From assembly GCF_022605165.1 (NCBI RefSeq), contig NC_063069.1:62001-126000 (forward strand): 64,000 nucleotides of DNA, written 5' to 3'. Positions 22,123 to 33,390 of the stretch are shown one piece after another. The notes under the pieces are model-generated. The model had not been told where the DNA came from and searched no databases. It saw only the letters and a program-made list of their open reading frames with translations. Source of the DNA: Purpureocillium takamizusanense. Taxonomy: Eukaryota; Ascomycota; Sordariomycetes; Hypocreales; Ophiocordycipitaceae. The stretch's first letter is position 1. Each line of letters begins with the position of its first letter. The position numbers and the translations under genes were made by a program.

Positions 22123-23452
22123 GATGATGCGGTGCGGTGCGGTGCGGTGCGGTATCGCCCGCCAGCCCGACTGATGATAAGCGCGACTGGTGCGCGAATG
22201 CGCGAAATGAGCCGGCGTGACTCCCGATCGTGTGCCCAATAGAGATTGATGGCCGACGTACGGCGTGACGACGTCTCGAGCTGCTACGCGCCGAGGAGCT
22301 CGCTTTCAGCTGGCGGCGAGATACGTCGTGCGTAGGAGCTTTGAGGGTGGGATGGTGGTTGGATGGAAGCTCGATAATGCAGCGGACGGACCTCTGCAGC
22401 TAAACTGGAAACGGCAGTGGGCACCAAGCCGTAATCGGATGGCGGCAAGATACTAAGTTAGCACACTTTGCTGGATGGATCGCTGGCATCCCTTCTGCTC
22501 GGGTCGGGCCCAGGCAGTTTTTCGAGAGCGGCCTTTTCAGTGGGCCATCGGTCCGGCTAGCGGGCGGTGCTTGGGCCCCCGAGGACCCCTGACCGCGGTC
22601 ACCTCACCCACCTCACCCGATACAAAAGGGCAAAGGGCAGGGGCGGGCCAATAGCCGCGCGCCCCTGGGCCTGGCTGGAGCATTGGAACCGCAGCACCCC
22701 TTGGAGCTGCCTCAGCGGCCCAGCCACTGACGAGCCTACCCAGGTCACAGCACAGGAACCTCGACTCCCCTGGCCACCTACACCACTATACCTTGGACGC
22801 AGCCTCGCCGCAGCATAAACTTGAGTACCTGGACGACACTGCGGTACTATCACCGCCCCCAGGAGCCCTCCACTCCACTAAAGCGGACACCTTGGACACT
22901 CCGGCCGCCAGGGTCCGTCCCTCTCGACTCTCCCTCGCCCGACTTCGACTCCCTGCTGGCTTGGCCTTGATCCACGCCTCGCCTCACATTTGCTGACACA
23001 GTCAATGCCAACTTTCCTCCAAGTCGAACCCCAATTCTCATTCTGCCCCGAACGCGCCAGCAATTCATACGCGGGCGTCATGACGGCCGTGTGTGCCTGT
23101 TGGTGAGAGACGACGCCGCCCGCAATCCCGACCAACCTACACAGTACGAGTAAAGCTTCATCAAACCCCCCGTTCGTCATCGTTGTGCCCCTATCGAGGG
23201 GTTGCCGATCGTCGCACTCGCCGCCGCTGCCATCCGGACCGCCACGAGCCCACGACACGACACGGGGCGCGCACGAGTCACGAGTCGGCGAGGTGCGCGA
23301 ACCATGGACGCGGGCCCCGACCGTGCATGACCAACACTCACAAGCTCCACGACTGCGATCGACGTTTCTCTAGACGGTGTCCCCGCCGACGAGCCCTGTC
23401 CTAGCCTGGATTCGACGTCGACGACGACACTGGAGCCGCTGCTGCCTGGAGA
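22123..23452. promoter_or_regulatory. Divergent spacer between CTNNBL1-like and MIT-domain genes
   Basis: This 1.3-kb head-to-head region is C-rich towards the right and probably includes a long 5' leader for the MIT-domain gene with small upstream frames. A (GGTGC)n-like pentamer tract lies at about 22130-22152, next to the CTNNBL1-like start. No gene is supported. Confidence 0.45.
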
Positions 23453-26400
23453 ATGAGCCATCCGAACCTGGCCGACGACTCTGACGTCTTCTTCTCCCCG
23501 TCCACCGCCGCCCGACCTGCCGTGACTCTTTCCTCCTCCTCCGCATCCTCCTCCTCAACGGCCGCTCGAGAGCCCCCCGCCCGCCCGAGGCCAGCCCCTG
23601 CCCTCGAGGTATCGCGCAGGGCCTCAGCCTCCGCCTCGCCTGCGCGGCTGCCGCGATCGTCGTCGCTGCTGCCTCCCCCGCGCGCCGTCGCAGAAGCCGC
23701 AACCACGTCTGGCCCAACATATGCGCTCCATGCCCCGGAACACCCATTGACACGAGAATCCGCGGCACACCTCGACCGGCCCCTGACGCCCACGCATCAA
23801 CCGGAGCGTGCCGAGAACAAGGTCCCGTTCCTCTCCCTGCCTCCAATCCTCCCGCTCCCCCCTCTTGAGGAAGGATCTGAGGGCAGGCCCTTGAGCCTGG
23901 AGGTCCTGCCCGGCGGCGACGTCAGCGACCGCGACACGTCCGGCCCGTCGCCCGATCCCATACGCCCAGCTACTTCCCACACTCTATACAGAATGCCCAA
24001 CGAACCGGCCCGGGACGGCTACGCCGATCGGAACCGTTCCAGAAGCCGCAATGGCAAGAGCAGCGTCGACTTGACCAGGCCCAAGGCCCCAAAACCGCCA
24101 TCCCAGAAAGCCATGCTTTCTCGTGCGCTGCAAAAGGCAAACACGGCCGTCCAACTGGACAACGCACAAAACTTTGAGGGGGCCCGGCTAGCCTATGCCG
24201 AAGCATGCGACTTGCTGCAGCAAGTGCTCCTCAGAACGTCAGGCGACGATGACAAGAAAAAGCTTGAAGCCATTGTAAGCTCGCTCTCTTGTCCCTATGC
24301 GGCACTCATATCTAACAGCTTCCTAGCGTCGAACCTATGCCAGTCGAATCGAGGAACTGGACCAAATGGGTCCCTGGAACAGCAATGACTCCAACAAGGC
24401 CTTGCCAGCCAGGCCAGAGAGCAACGAGTATCAGCCGAGCCCCGATGTCGAAGACGACAACGAGGAAATTGTCATTGGAACGGCCAGCACGGTCAACTAC
24501 GCCAGAGACGATCCAAGACGCAGCCCTGCGTTGTATCGAACCGGCGCCTCGCCAACACGAGAACGGAGAGATGGCCACGTAAGAGACGCCTCTGAAGACA
24601 GCTTGCGAAATACTACGAGCACTCCAAGTGCGCCGCTGCGTTCGGCCTTTTCACGGTCGCCCGCCCGACTGCGACAGCAGAAGGAGGCCGCCAGACGCGA
24701 GAGCGAGTCTGTGCCGCCGCCATTATCGACCCTTCGCGCAGCGTCTCCCGCAAAGCCCTACACTGACGGTTCCGACGAGACGCTGCCGCAGGAGAGGTCC
24801 TTCACACCTGGATCATGGGGCGACACACCAGACGTCGGGGCGTATGGCCGAGACGGCAGTCAGAACTCTTGGTTGGATGCCATCGACGAGTCTGGTGGCT
24901 CGAGCGGCTCTTCGGTCCATTCGCGCACATCGTCTATGGGCTACAGGAGGAAACATCTCCGAGGCATCAGCGGCAACACAGAGAACGAATTCGACACGGC
25001 ACTCGATGCAGCCATTGAGGCAGCATACGACGATGGATACGAACCGATGGGCTCCGATAATCTCGACGCCGACGACGCGAGTGACGAAATCGTCAACAAG
25101 GCGCTGCGAAAGGTGGAAATGGCCCGGGAGCGGGTGCGCCAGACGGAGCGCGAGGCATACGGCACCGAAAAGCCGCGGCGGCGGCAACCCGAGCCAATTC
25201 CCGAAAGACAGGAATCGCCTGCCGACTTTTACGATGACGACTCATCAGAAGAGGAGGAGCGAATGCTCGAGGAGATGACGCGTGGCTATGGCATCGAGAG
25301 CTTCATCATGAACCAAGACAGGAAGCAATCTATATCGCGACCCGAGTCGAGAGCCGCCGCCGGTACACACCGCCAGACTCCCTCGGACCCTGCGTCGGCG
25401 ATGGACATGAAGCCGCTGCCGCCCATCGAGAAGCCGGGGCCACGTGGCCCCGTCTCCAAGAACCTGATGCCATCTGCGCCGCCGCCGATGCAATCTTTGC
25501 CGGAGCTACCCGCTCAACGGTCCGCCTCGTCGCAGAGCGTTCGCAACCGTCGGCTGTCGGGACAGAACCCAAAGCAGCTCAAGATCGAAACGAGCACACT
25601 CCGTCCACCGCCTACCCCCGTCAGAGAGGACGCAGGCCAGCCGCATGCGGGGTCTACGCCCGTCGGACGAGAGGCCGACGCCATCACGGCCGACACGGCT
25701 CGCTCGTCGGCGGAGGCAAGACAGCAAGAGTCGCCGCCGATGGCGACAATGCCCCCTACTCAAACGATGACTCTTGGGTCACCGCCCAGCAGCCGAGGGC
25801 GAGTGGACGGAGACGACGCAGCCGGGCGGTCCGGGTCGCCCATCGCACAGCGTATTCGCAAGAACTTCTCGTCGTCGAGTCTGAGGAGCATCAAGAGCAG
25901 GAACGTGTCTCTGTCGAATCTCGACGATGCCTCGGACATGTCCCCAGGAACGCCATCGAGCAACACGCCGGTTGGCAACTTGCGGGCACCCGCAGTGCCG
26001 GCGCTTCCGACGCCGCTGAGCTCAGGCTTCCGCGAGAACCCGGACGGATCCGCAGCGGGTGGCCTTCACCTGTTCGAGGACAGCTTCCATCTGCCGACCA
26101 GTCCGGGGTCACCGAACCCGATGTCGATGGATGCGCCCGTCGCCCTGGAGCCCTGCCCCAACGACTACATGCTTCGGCCGTTCTGGCTGATGCGCTGCCT
26201 GTACCAAACAATGGTGCACCCGAGGGGCGGCTATCTCAGCACCAAGCTCTTTGTCCCCAGAGATGTGTGGAAGGTCAAGGGCGTGAAGCTCAAGTACCTG
26301 GAAGACAAGATCGCCAACTGCGACTACCTCACGGCGGCGCTGCTGAAGCTGGCCAAGGTGGACACGTGCGACGCGGATGCGGTTCTCGAAGAGATGCAGT

Positions 26401-27055
26401 TGCTCGAGGGCGTTCTCGAACAGGTGCAAGCAACGCTGACGCGGGGGAGGCTCGGCAGCGAGGTGGGCGTTCACAGCTCGGGCTCACTGTTTCGGGAAGC
26501 GTCCAACGTGGTTGAGGGCGACGGGTCCACGAGTATGCCGCGTGCGCCAAGCATGTCGAGCAAATCATCGTCGTTCTCGTGGCGGCGGCTGAGGTCTAAG
26601 AACTCGGCCGTGGGCCTCGGCGGCGCATACAACAGCAGGCTCAGCAGCGTGGAGGGGACCAAGGAGGCGTTGACACTGCCGACGCTGCCCATGACGGCGC
26701 AGCCGACGAGCCGGCCGGCCAAGAGGGACGTGAGCTCGGCGCAGTTTTCCGGGCCGAATGCGCATTACATGGCCTCGCTTGCGCGCTTGTTTGACGCGGC
26801 GCAAGTAGTCGGTAAGTCTTTGAGACGCCCCGGGTTGATGATGTGGTGCTGACGAAGACGCGAATAGACCAAATCGCGCGACAAGTCGAGGATCCCGGGC
26901 TGCGTCACGCCGACAAGACGCAAGTCGGACTAGAGTTGTGCACGCGACACGCGGCCGAGTTCTTTGGCTTCTACATCTGTCGGTTCGTGCTGACTGACGT
27001 GAGCCTGTTGCTTGACAAGTTTATCAAGCGCGGAAGTGAGTGGGTGCTGTCCTGA
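23453..27055 (+). CDS. Large MIT-domain protein
   Basis: The exons are 23453-24274, 24327-26811 and 26868-27055, giving 1164 aa. The first 200 residues are Ser/Pro/Arg-rich. A MIT (microtubule interacting and transport) three-helix domain lies at about 218-290 (KAMLSRALQKANTAVQLD ... YAEACDLLQQVL ... RRTYASRIEELDQM) and is interrupted by the first intron. Long disordered Ser/Thr/Pro segments follow, with an acidic SSEEEERMLEEM patch. A folded C-terminal region starts at about 885 (PCPNDYMLRPFWLMRCLYQT). MIT domains bind ESCRT-III tails, so an endosomal or membrane-trafficking role is inferred. This large MIT protein is widespread in filamentous ascomycetes but its function is not known to me. 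A GTGAGT string at about 27035 could be a donor for an alternative C terminus. Confidence 0.85.
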
Positions 27056-27768
27056 GCGCGAGTGTCTGGCGCTTTGCCGGGGGGTTATGAGGGAACCTAC
27101 ACTTTGCTTTTGCTGCATGGCGGATGAAGGAATGTTGAGACTTTGTGTTTGAGGACTGTGGCATGGTACTAAGCGTCGAAATGCCCGATTATATATACCT
27201 CGGGGCCTGTCGTGCTTGGGACCTACAGCGAGGCTGGTAGAGAAGTTGGGGTCTGGGCGTCGCGGGATAGCACATTATAGAGAGCGTTGTCAGTGCATGG
27301 CGAACTATGGAATGAGAGGAGTCTGGGTAGCCATCTAGGTGTACATCCTTGATCAGCTGGGTTTCCTGGCGAGCGGCGTCGGTGAGTGTTTGTACGTGTG
27401 TCGTGATGTCCTGTTCACGTTGCTTCGCGACCGATAGAGGAGGAACACGATAATCGTCGGGTGGCCATCTTGCCAGCGTACCTTTCAGAGAAGACAAGAA
27501 GCAGTACTTGCTGTGCCAGCGCGCACGAACGTAACGAGCGGCGTGCATTACTAGAAGGCTCTGCGAGCAAGAGGGTTGAGATAAATGTTCGAGTTTATCG
27601 TAAATGTGCTGGTTTAGGGTAGGCAGTTATGGGGAGCGTTTTATATCGGGTGGAGAAATTGTCACAACCAGGTGCCTGCCTTCCTCGAGCTTCAACCCGA
27701 ATCCGAAGACCGCCCACGTCAAGAGCTCCAATGCGCTCGCGGCCGCATCCTCTCCCACATCCGCCTAG
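27056..27768. other. Intergenic region before GUF1
   Basis: This is the 3' flank of the MIT gene and the promoter of GUF1. No gene is seen. Confidence 0.5.
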
Positions 27769-30011
27769 ATGAGCTGGGCCTGGAGAGCCGGCGCGGTGTG
27801 GACGCGGCGGTGCCTGTCGCCCGCCGCGGGCCCTACATGTATGGCGCGGTGCGAAGAGCGCCTTTTCCGCCGCGCCTACGCCGCCGCATCGACCGCGAAG
27901 CCGTCGCCCAAGGAGCTCGAGGCGCGCATCGCCGCCATCCCGATCGAGCGGTACCGCAACTTCTGCATCGTCGCGCACATCGACCACGGCAAGAGCACGC
28001 TCAGCGACCGCCTGCTCGAGCTCACGGGCACCATCTCGGCGAGCGACGGCAACAAGCAGATCCTCGACAAGCTCGACGTCGAGCGAGAGCGCGGCATCAC
28101 CGTCAAGGCGCAGACGTGCACCATGATCTACAAGCACAGGGGCGACGACTACCTGCTGCACCTGGTCGACACGCCCGGCCATGTCGACTTCCGCGCCGAG
28201 GTGACGCGCTCGTACGCCAGCTGCGGCGGCGCCCTGCTGCTCATCGACGCCAGCCAGGGCATCCAGGCCCAGACCGTGTCCAACTTCCACCTCGCCTTCG
28301 CCCAGGACCTGGCCCTGGTCCCCGTCATCAACAAGATCGACATGCCGTCGGCCGACGTCCCGGCCGTGCTCGACCAGATGGAGACGAGCTTCGAGCTCGA
28401 CCCCGCCGACGCCGTCCTCGTCAGCGCCAAGACGGGCAAGGGCGTGCCCGCCGTGCTGCCCGCCGTGGTGGAGAAGATTCCGCACCCGCGGGGGGACGAA
28501 AGGGCGCCGCTCAAGTTCCTGCTGGTGGACTCGTGGTACGACAACTTCAAGGGCGTCGTGCTGCTGGTCCGCGTCTTTGACGGCACCATCCGCGCCGGCG
28601 ACAACGTCGTCTCCCTGGGCACGGGCAGCAAGTACACGGTCGGCCAGGTGGGCATTCAGTACCCCGACGCGACGCCCCAGACGGTTCTCCGTGCGGGCCA
28701 GGTCGGCTACGTCTTCTTCAACCCGGGCATGAAGCGGATCCAGGACGCCAAGCTGGGCGACACCTTCACAACGGTCGGCGGCGAGGACAGGGTCGAGCCG
28801 TTGCCCGGCTTCGAGGAGCCCAAGCCCATGGTGTTCGTCGCGGCCTTCCCCACGGACCAGAGCGACTACCACCGGCTAGCCGACAGCATCGGGCAGCTGG
28901 TGCTCAACGACCGAAGCGTGACGCTGCAAAAGGACTTTTCCGAGGCGCTCGGCTCCGGGTGGCGGCTGGGCTTCCTGGGCAGCCTGCACTGCTCCGTGTT
29001 CCAGGACCGGCTCCGCCAGGAGCACGGCCGGAGCATCATCATCACGGAGCCGACGGTGCCGACCAAGATTGTTTGGGCCGACGGCAAGGAGGAGGTGGTG
29101 CAGAACCCGGCGCTGTTCCCGGAAGTAAGCGACCACCGGATCCGCAGCGCCGGGCTGTTTGAGCCGTGGGTTTCTCCTAACCCTCCTCCCTGACCAGCTG
29201 ACGTTCCAGTCGCTGACTGTAATTGTTTTTACCAGGTTCGTCAAGGCGACCGTGACACTGCCGCAAGAGTATCTCGGCCGGGTGATTGAGCTGTGCGAGG
29301 CCAATCGCGGCGAGCAAAAGAGCCTCGAGTTCTTCCACGGCGACCAGGTCATCCTGGTGTACGACGTTCCGTCGGCGCAGCTGGTCGAGGACCTGTTTGG
29401 CAAGCTCAAGGGTGCCACGTGAGTCCCCCCTTCCTCGACGTCACATGAAGCAGAACCTATGCTAACATGGCCGCAGCAAGGGGTACGCGACGCTCGACTA
29501 CGAGGACGCGGGCTGGCGGCAGAGCAAGCTCGTCAAGCTCCAGCTCCTCGTCAACAAGCAGCCCGTCGACGCAATCTGCCGGGTGGTGCACGCGTCGCAG
29601 GCCGACCGCATCGGGCGGCACTGGGTGACCAAGTTTAAGGAGCACGTCGACCGGCAAATGTTTGGTATGTGTGCCCTCTCTCCCTCTTTGTTTCTTTTTT
29701 TTATTTTCGTTTTTTATTTCCCTCCTTTCAACGGCGAAAACTATGCACAGAGAGTAAAAGAGAGAAGCGGCAAGCAGCTAACGCGGCGATGGTGGGCAGA
29801 GGTCGTGATCCAGGCCACCGTGGGCAACAAGATCATTGCGCGCGAGACCATCAAGCCGTTCCGCAAGGACGTGCTGGCCAAGCTGCACGCCAGCGACATC
29901 ACGCGGCGGCGCAAGCTGCTGGAGAAGCAGAAGGAGGGCCGGAAGCGGCTGCGGGCGGTGGGCAACGTGGTGATTGACCAGTCGGCGTTTCAGAGCTTTC
30001 TGTCCAAGTAG
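27769..30011 (+). CDS. GUF1: Mitochondrial elongation factor 4 (LepA/GUF1 GTPase)
   Basis: There are four exons: 27769-29165, 29236-29418, 29477-29664 and 29800-30011. The product is 659 aa. An Arg/Ala-rich mitochondrial presequence (about 1-45) precedes the GTPase domain with G1 AHIDHGKST, the switch-I region [13 protein letters not shown]3 DTPGH, G4 NKID and G5 SAKTGKG. LepA-specific domains follow, including the FxYxxxGYRxxxLVKLxxLVN-like region (here [20 protein letters not shown]) and the C-terminal domain [23 protein letters not shown]1 promotes mitochondrial protein synthesis fidelity, acting as the LepA-type back-translocase. Every intron junction restores a conserved LepA block. The last intron (29665-29799) is T-rich. 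Confidence 0.95.
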
Positions 30012-30440
30012 AACGAGGACGTTGGGGTGTGCGGCACATGAGCACGAGTCTCAACATGGGGCATTGGATAGGTGGGTATGTATGTATATCAAGGCGAGGG
30101 TGGCGTTGTATCATACGTCGGCGTTTTTTCCAACTTGCATGGGCAACCGGTGTTCAAAGAAAGGGGCCAAAAAGTATACCAAGTTGTACAGTATGAGGGG
30201 GCAGAGTAACCTACCTATCCCCTGTGTAATCTAGAGACATGTGGATGTACGCTAGAGTAGATAGACATGAAGAGGCACGAGCGGGAAGGGCAAAATGTCA
30301 AAAAAAAGACCCATCCGTTCAAGCAGCATCACCACCCACCCACACCTTTTTGTCTATGCCGTGAACGTCCTTTTCACCTCGTGGGGGGGCCCTTGTGTTA
30401 TGTCGTGATGCCGTTCTCACCTCGCGGGGGGCCCCTTGTG
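30012..30440. other. Convergent 3' region between GUF1 and the histidine phosphatase
   Basis: No gene is seen here. The right part contains a tandem duplication that includes the 3' end of the phosphatase gene. Confidence 0.5.
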
Positions 30441-30470
30441 TTATGTCGCGACGCCATTCTCACCCCGAGG
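30375..30470. repeat. Tandem duplication of about 44 bp across the phosphatase stop codon
   Basis: Two near-identical copies share the blocks TTGTGTTATGTCG and GGGGGGCCC. One copy encodes the final PRGEN-GVAT and stop of the minus-strand gene. The other lies just downstream and would encode PRGEN-GIAT and stop. Confidence 0.75.
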
Positions 30471-31265
30471 TAGGCCCTCGCCCAGCGCTACCCTCTCGGC
30501 GAACGACGAGCCAAGCCCGCCCTTGGGATCCGTGCTGTGGTGCTGCCTCAGCAGGAGCCGGTTGTCTTCTTCGCCGCGCGCCTGCTGCTGTTGCTGCTGT
30601 TGGTGGTGCTGGTGCTGGTGCTTCTCTTCTCCCCCTTCCTCCGAGGACACAGCAGGGTCGTTGACAGCAACAAAGTCAAAGTCAAAGATACGGTAGTCGG
30701 CGTTAAAGAACCACCAGCGGCAGACGCCGGCGCGCAGGAAGCCCGAGTGCGAGACGACGAAGACGAGGCGCTCGGGGCGGGCGTGCAGGGCCTCGAGGGC
30801 GCGGCGGCCGCGGGCGAGGATGCTGGCGCGGGTGTAGCCGAAGAGCTGGGCGGCTGATGCTGATGCTGATGATGCTTCCGCTGATGCTGATGCTGATGAT
30901 GTGGAGGGGGAAGAAGAGGAGGAGGAGGATGTGGTGGTCGTCTTGTCTGGCCACAGGGGCGACACGTCGGAAAAGGAGACGTGCGGAAAGGACGGGGCGA
31001 TGGCGGCGAGGGGGGAGCCCGTGTCGCAGGGCTGGTCCGAGTTTTCTGCAGGCAGGCGCGGGTAAGTGAGTAAGTGTCTTGGGAGTGAGGATTTGAGTGC
31101 GTGCGTGCGTGCGTGACTGAAGGTGATGATGCTCCGCGGACGGGGGGAGCAATGCAGTCAAGTGTCATGACGCCGCGTCCCGCTCCACCCATCCGCCCCG
31201 GGATCGGAGCTCCGGCTGCGCCCCCCGTCCCGTCCCGTCCCTGCCGGACGCTGACGGCTCTTCCG

Positions 31266-31303
<38 letters not shown>

Positions 31304-31777
31304 AAGAGGAAAAAAAAAGCGAAAGTAAAAGTCCCGACATACCTTGCCAATCCGCGCTCGCCTCAAAGCGCACCCCCCGGTCGACCAGCCAGTCCAACGC
31401 CAGCGTCGCCGTCTGCAGCGTGCGGCGCATGGGGCTCACGATGACGGCCACGTCCTCTGCGCGCGGGGGCATTAGAGCAAGCTGCTGCCGTCCCTCGGCA
31501 TCGTGGCCGTCGCCGAAGCGCTCGAGGAGGGAGGCGCGCAGGGAGGCGCACTGCTCGAGGCCGAGGTCCGTCAGCGGGGGGTCGTGGATGGAGTGGTCCC
31601 GTGCTCTTTTGCTTGTTAGCTCATTGCCCCATCCCGTCTTGTTGTATCACTCAGTCAGTCACCAAGATCATGAATGACCGTGGTGAGAGGAGCAAAGGGG
31701 GGTGGGGGCGGGGGAGACGTATTGTGGGCGTTGTGTAGGGCTTGGGCGTGTCGGATGAGGACGATGGTGGGAGGCAT
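30441..31777 (-). CDS. Histidine phosphatase (phosphoglycerate mutase-like) protein
   Basis: The exons are 31777-31719, 31605-31343 and 31045-30441, giving 308 aa. The catalytic loop PPTIVLIRHAQALHN carries the phosphorylated His in an RHA rather than the classic RHG motif. The substrate-side block HDPPLTDLGLEQC and VIVSPMRRTLQTA follow, and the second catalytic His is in FVVSHSGFLR. Members of this superfamily dephosphorylate diverse metabolites or proteins, and the exact substrate cannot be told. Between the catalytic segments is a low-complexity Ser/Ala tract (about 154-185), and near the C terminus a His/Gln tract. Exon 1 uses a GTCTCC donor, and the exon 2 acceptor AAAAG/AG is the only one that keeps the frame, so that junction is less certain. 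Confidence 0.8.
31266..31303. repeat. (GA)n-(GACA)n microsatellite in an intron
   Basis: A GA dinucleotide run passes into a GACA tetranucleotide run inside the second intron of the histidine phosphatase gene. Confidence 0.85.
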
Positions 31778-32391
31778 GGCGGGCGGCGGCGGTGTGCGCG
31801 CCGGATGTGAGGCCGCGAGTGTGTGTGTACGTATGCGTATGCGTGTGCGTGTGCGTGTATGTGTATAAGTATGAGTGTAAGGGAGAGCAATGGAGAGCCG
31901 GAGAGCAAGGTGGAGGGAGGGAGAGTTGGAACAGAGAAAGACGATGATGATGATGGCGTAGGTTGTTGGTGCTACGACCATTTGTTGGCGGCCCCCGAAC
32001 TCGGCCAGTGAATAACTAAAATTGATGGTTTAGTGGAGATTTTTGTTGGCGCTGGCCTGGCCTGGCCAGTGATTCACGGCGGCGGCGCTGAATTAGGCAA
32101 CGCCTCAGGCGGGTGGTCTGTCTGTCCACTGGCTGGAGCCGATTTTCTACCACTGCATCGTCGGCGGCGTCCGACAAACGGACGGAATCTATACACTTTT
32201 CTTTCTTTTTTTTTTTTTATAAATTCGAAAAAGAGGGTGCTGATTCATGTCATCTAAGCGAGCGTATCGAGAAACTCTCGGTATTACAGTTCCTTTCATC
32301 CCTCAGCAAAAAGGAAGCAGCAGCATCATCATCATCATCACGTCTGCCCCCCCTGCGAGCGAGCCACGAAGCCACGGACTCACGGACGGAC
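31778..32391. other. Intergenic region upstream of the histidine phosphatase
   Basis: This stretch contains a (GCGTRT)n/(GTGCGT)n purine-pyrimidine tract at about 31818-31866 next to the phosphatase start, and the 3' flank of the hydrolase gene. No gene is seen. Confidence 0.5.
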
Positions 32392-33390
32392 TCACGCCAC
32401 TGTCTCCCCGTGCTGCTGGAACCAAGCCGCAATCTCGCCAATGTTCCGATCAATCGCGTCCGGCTGATCGTAGTGCTGAAAGTGCGACACGTCGTTGTCC
32501 CAGATGAGCTTCTTGTGCTTGGTGGGGATGGACTCGAAGTGCCGCCTCGCCGCGGGGCCATTCATGCAGTTGTCGCCGTGAATGACGAGCGCCGGCTTGT
32601 CCAGCTTGGCCACGCCCGGCACGGTGGTGTAGCCGAAGTGATCCAGGTCGCTCATGACGGCGTAGCGGTTCTCAAAGTTCCTGAGCGTCCACGGCCCGTA
32701 CCACGACCACACGACGGGGCCCGGCAGCCCGGCGAGCGACCCCGTCGTGGGGTCCGCGACTTGGGGATCGACGAGCGGCTGGTAGACGACCTCGCCCGTC
32801 TTGTCGTATAGCTCGCGGGCTCTTTTGGCGCGCTCCAGGCGTGCCTTGTACAGCGCCTCGCCTTGCTCCGGCGTGGGCATCTTCATCGACGCAATGTCCG
32901 CGCCGGGCTCCCAGGCGACGCACCCCGCGCAGATCATGTAAATGTCCGTCTCGTGGTCGCGGAAGTAGCCGCTCACCGAGGCGACGCCCCTGACGCGGTC
33001 GTCGTACGAGGCGATGTCGAGGGACTCGGGCCCGCCCTGGCAGATGCCCACGAGGAAGAGCCTCGACGCGTCCACGTCGCCGCGGCCGACGAGGTAGTCG
33101 AGCCCCGCGACGGCGTCCTCGTTCTTCATCACCGGGTTCTCGAGGCGGCGCGGCGTGCCCGAGCTCTCGCCCACGGTGCGCGGGTCGAAAATGAGCGCCG
33201 CGTAGCCCTCGTCGGCGAGCCGCGTCGCGTACTGCAGCGGCGCCTGCTCCTTGATGAACGAGTAGGGCCCGATGACGACGACGCCTGGCGGGTTGGATAC
33301 GTTTGTCGGGCGGAAGAGGACGCCGGCGACGATCTCGCCGTGGGATGGATACGTCACCTTTTCGGTGGTGTATCGACCGTGCCCAACCAT
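32392..33390 (-). CDS. YcjY-like alpha/beta hydrolase with a cysteine nucleophile elbow
   Basis: This single-exon gene encodes 332 aa when started at the Met at 33390 (MVGHGRYTTEKVTYPSHGE). The frame stays open to 33549, but that part reads as leader. The fold is indicated by VVVIGPYSFIKEQAPLQYA (oxyanion strand), IFDPRTVGESSG, the nucleophile elbow GICQGG with Cys117 in place of serine, PALVIHGDN (acid Asp273) and SHFQHYD (His303 or His306). The elbow matches the GICAGG of the bacterial YcjY group and recalls dienelactone hydrolase. No signal peptide is seen, so it is probably cytosolic. The substrate is unknown. It is a neighbour of housekeeping genes with no obvious pathway link. Confidence 0.82.
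   Translation of the reverse strand: MVGHGRYTTEKVTYPSHGEIVAGVLFRPTNVSNPPGVVVIGPYSFIKEQAPLQYATRLADEGYAALIFDPRTVGESSGTPRRLENPVMKNEDAVAGLDYLVGRGDVDASRLFLVGICQGGPESLDIASYDDRVRGVASVSGYFRDHETDIYMICAGCVAWEPGADIASMKMPTPEQGEALYKARLERAKRARELYDKTGEVVYQPLVDPQVADPTTGSLAGLPGPVVWSWYGPWTLRNFENRYAVMSDLDHFGYTTVPGVAKLDKPALVIHGDNCMNGPAARRHFESIPTKHKKLIWDNDVSHFQHYDQPDAIDRNIGEIAAWFQQHGETVA

Noticed and set aside
27595..28872. Minus-strand open frame of 425 codons
   Set aside because: Antisense of GUF1 exon 1.
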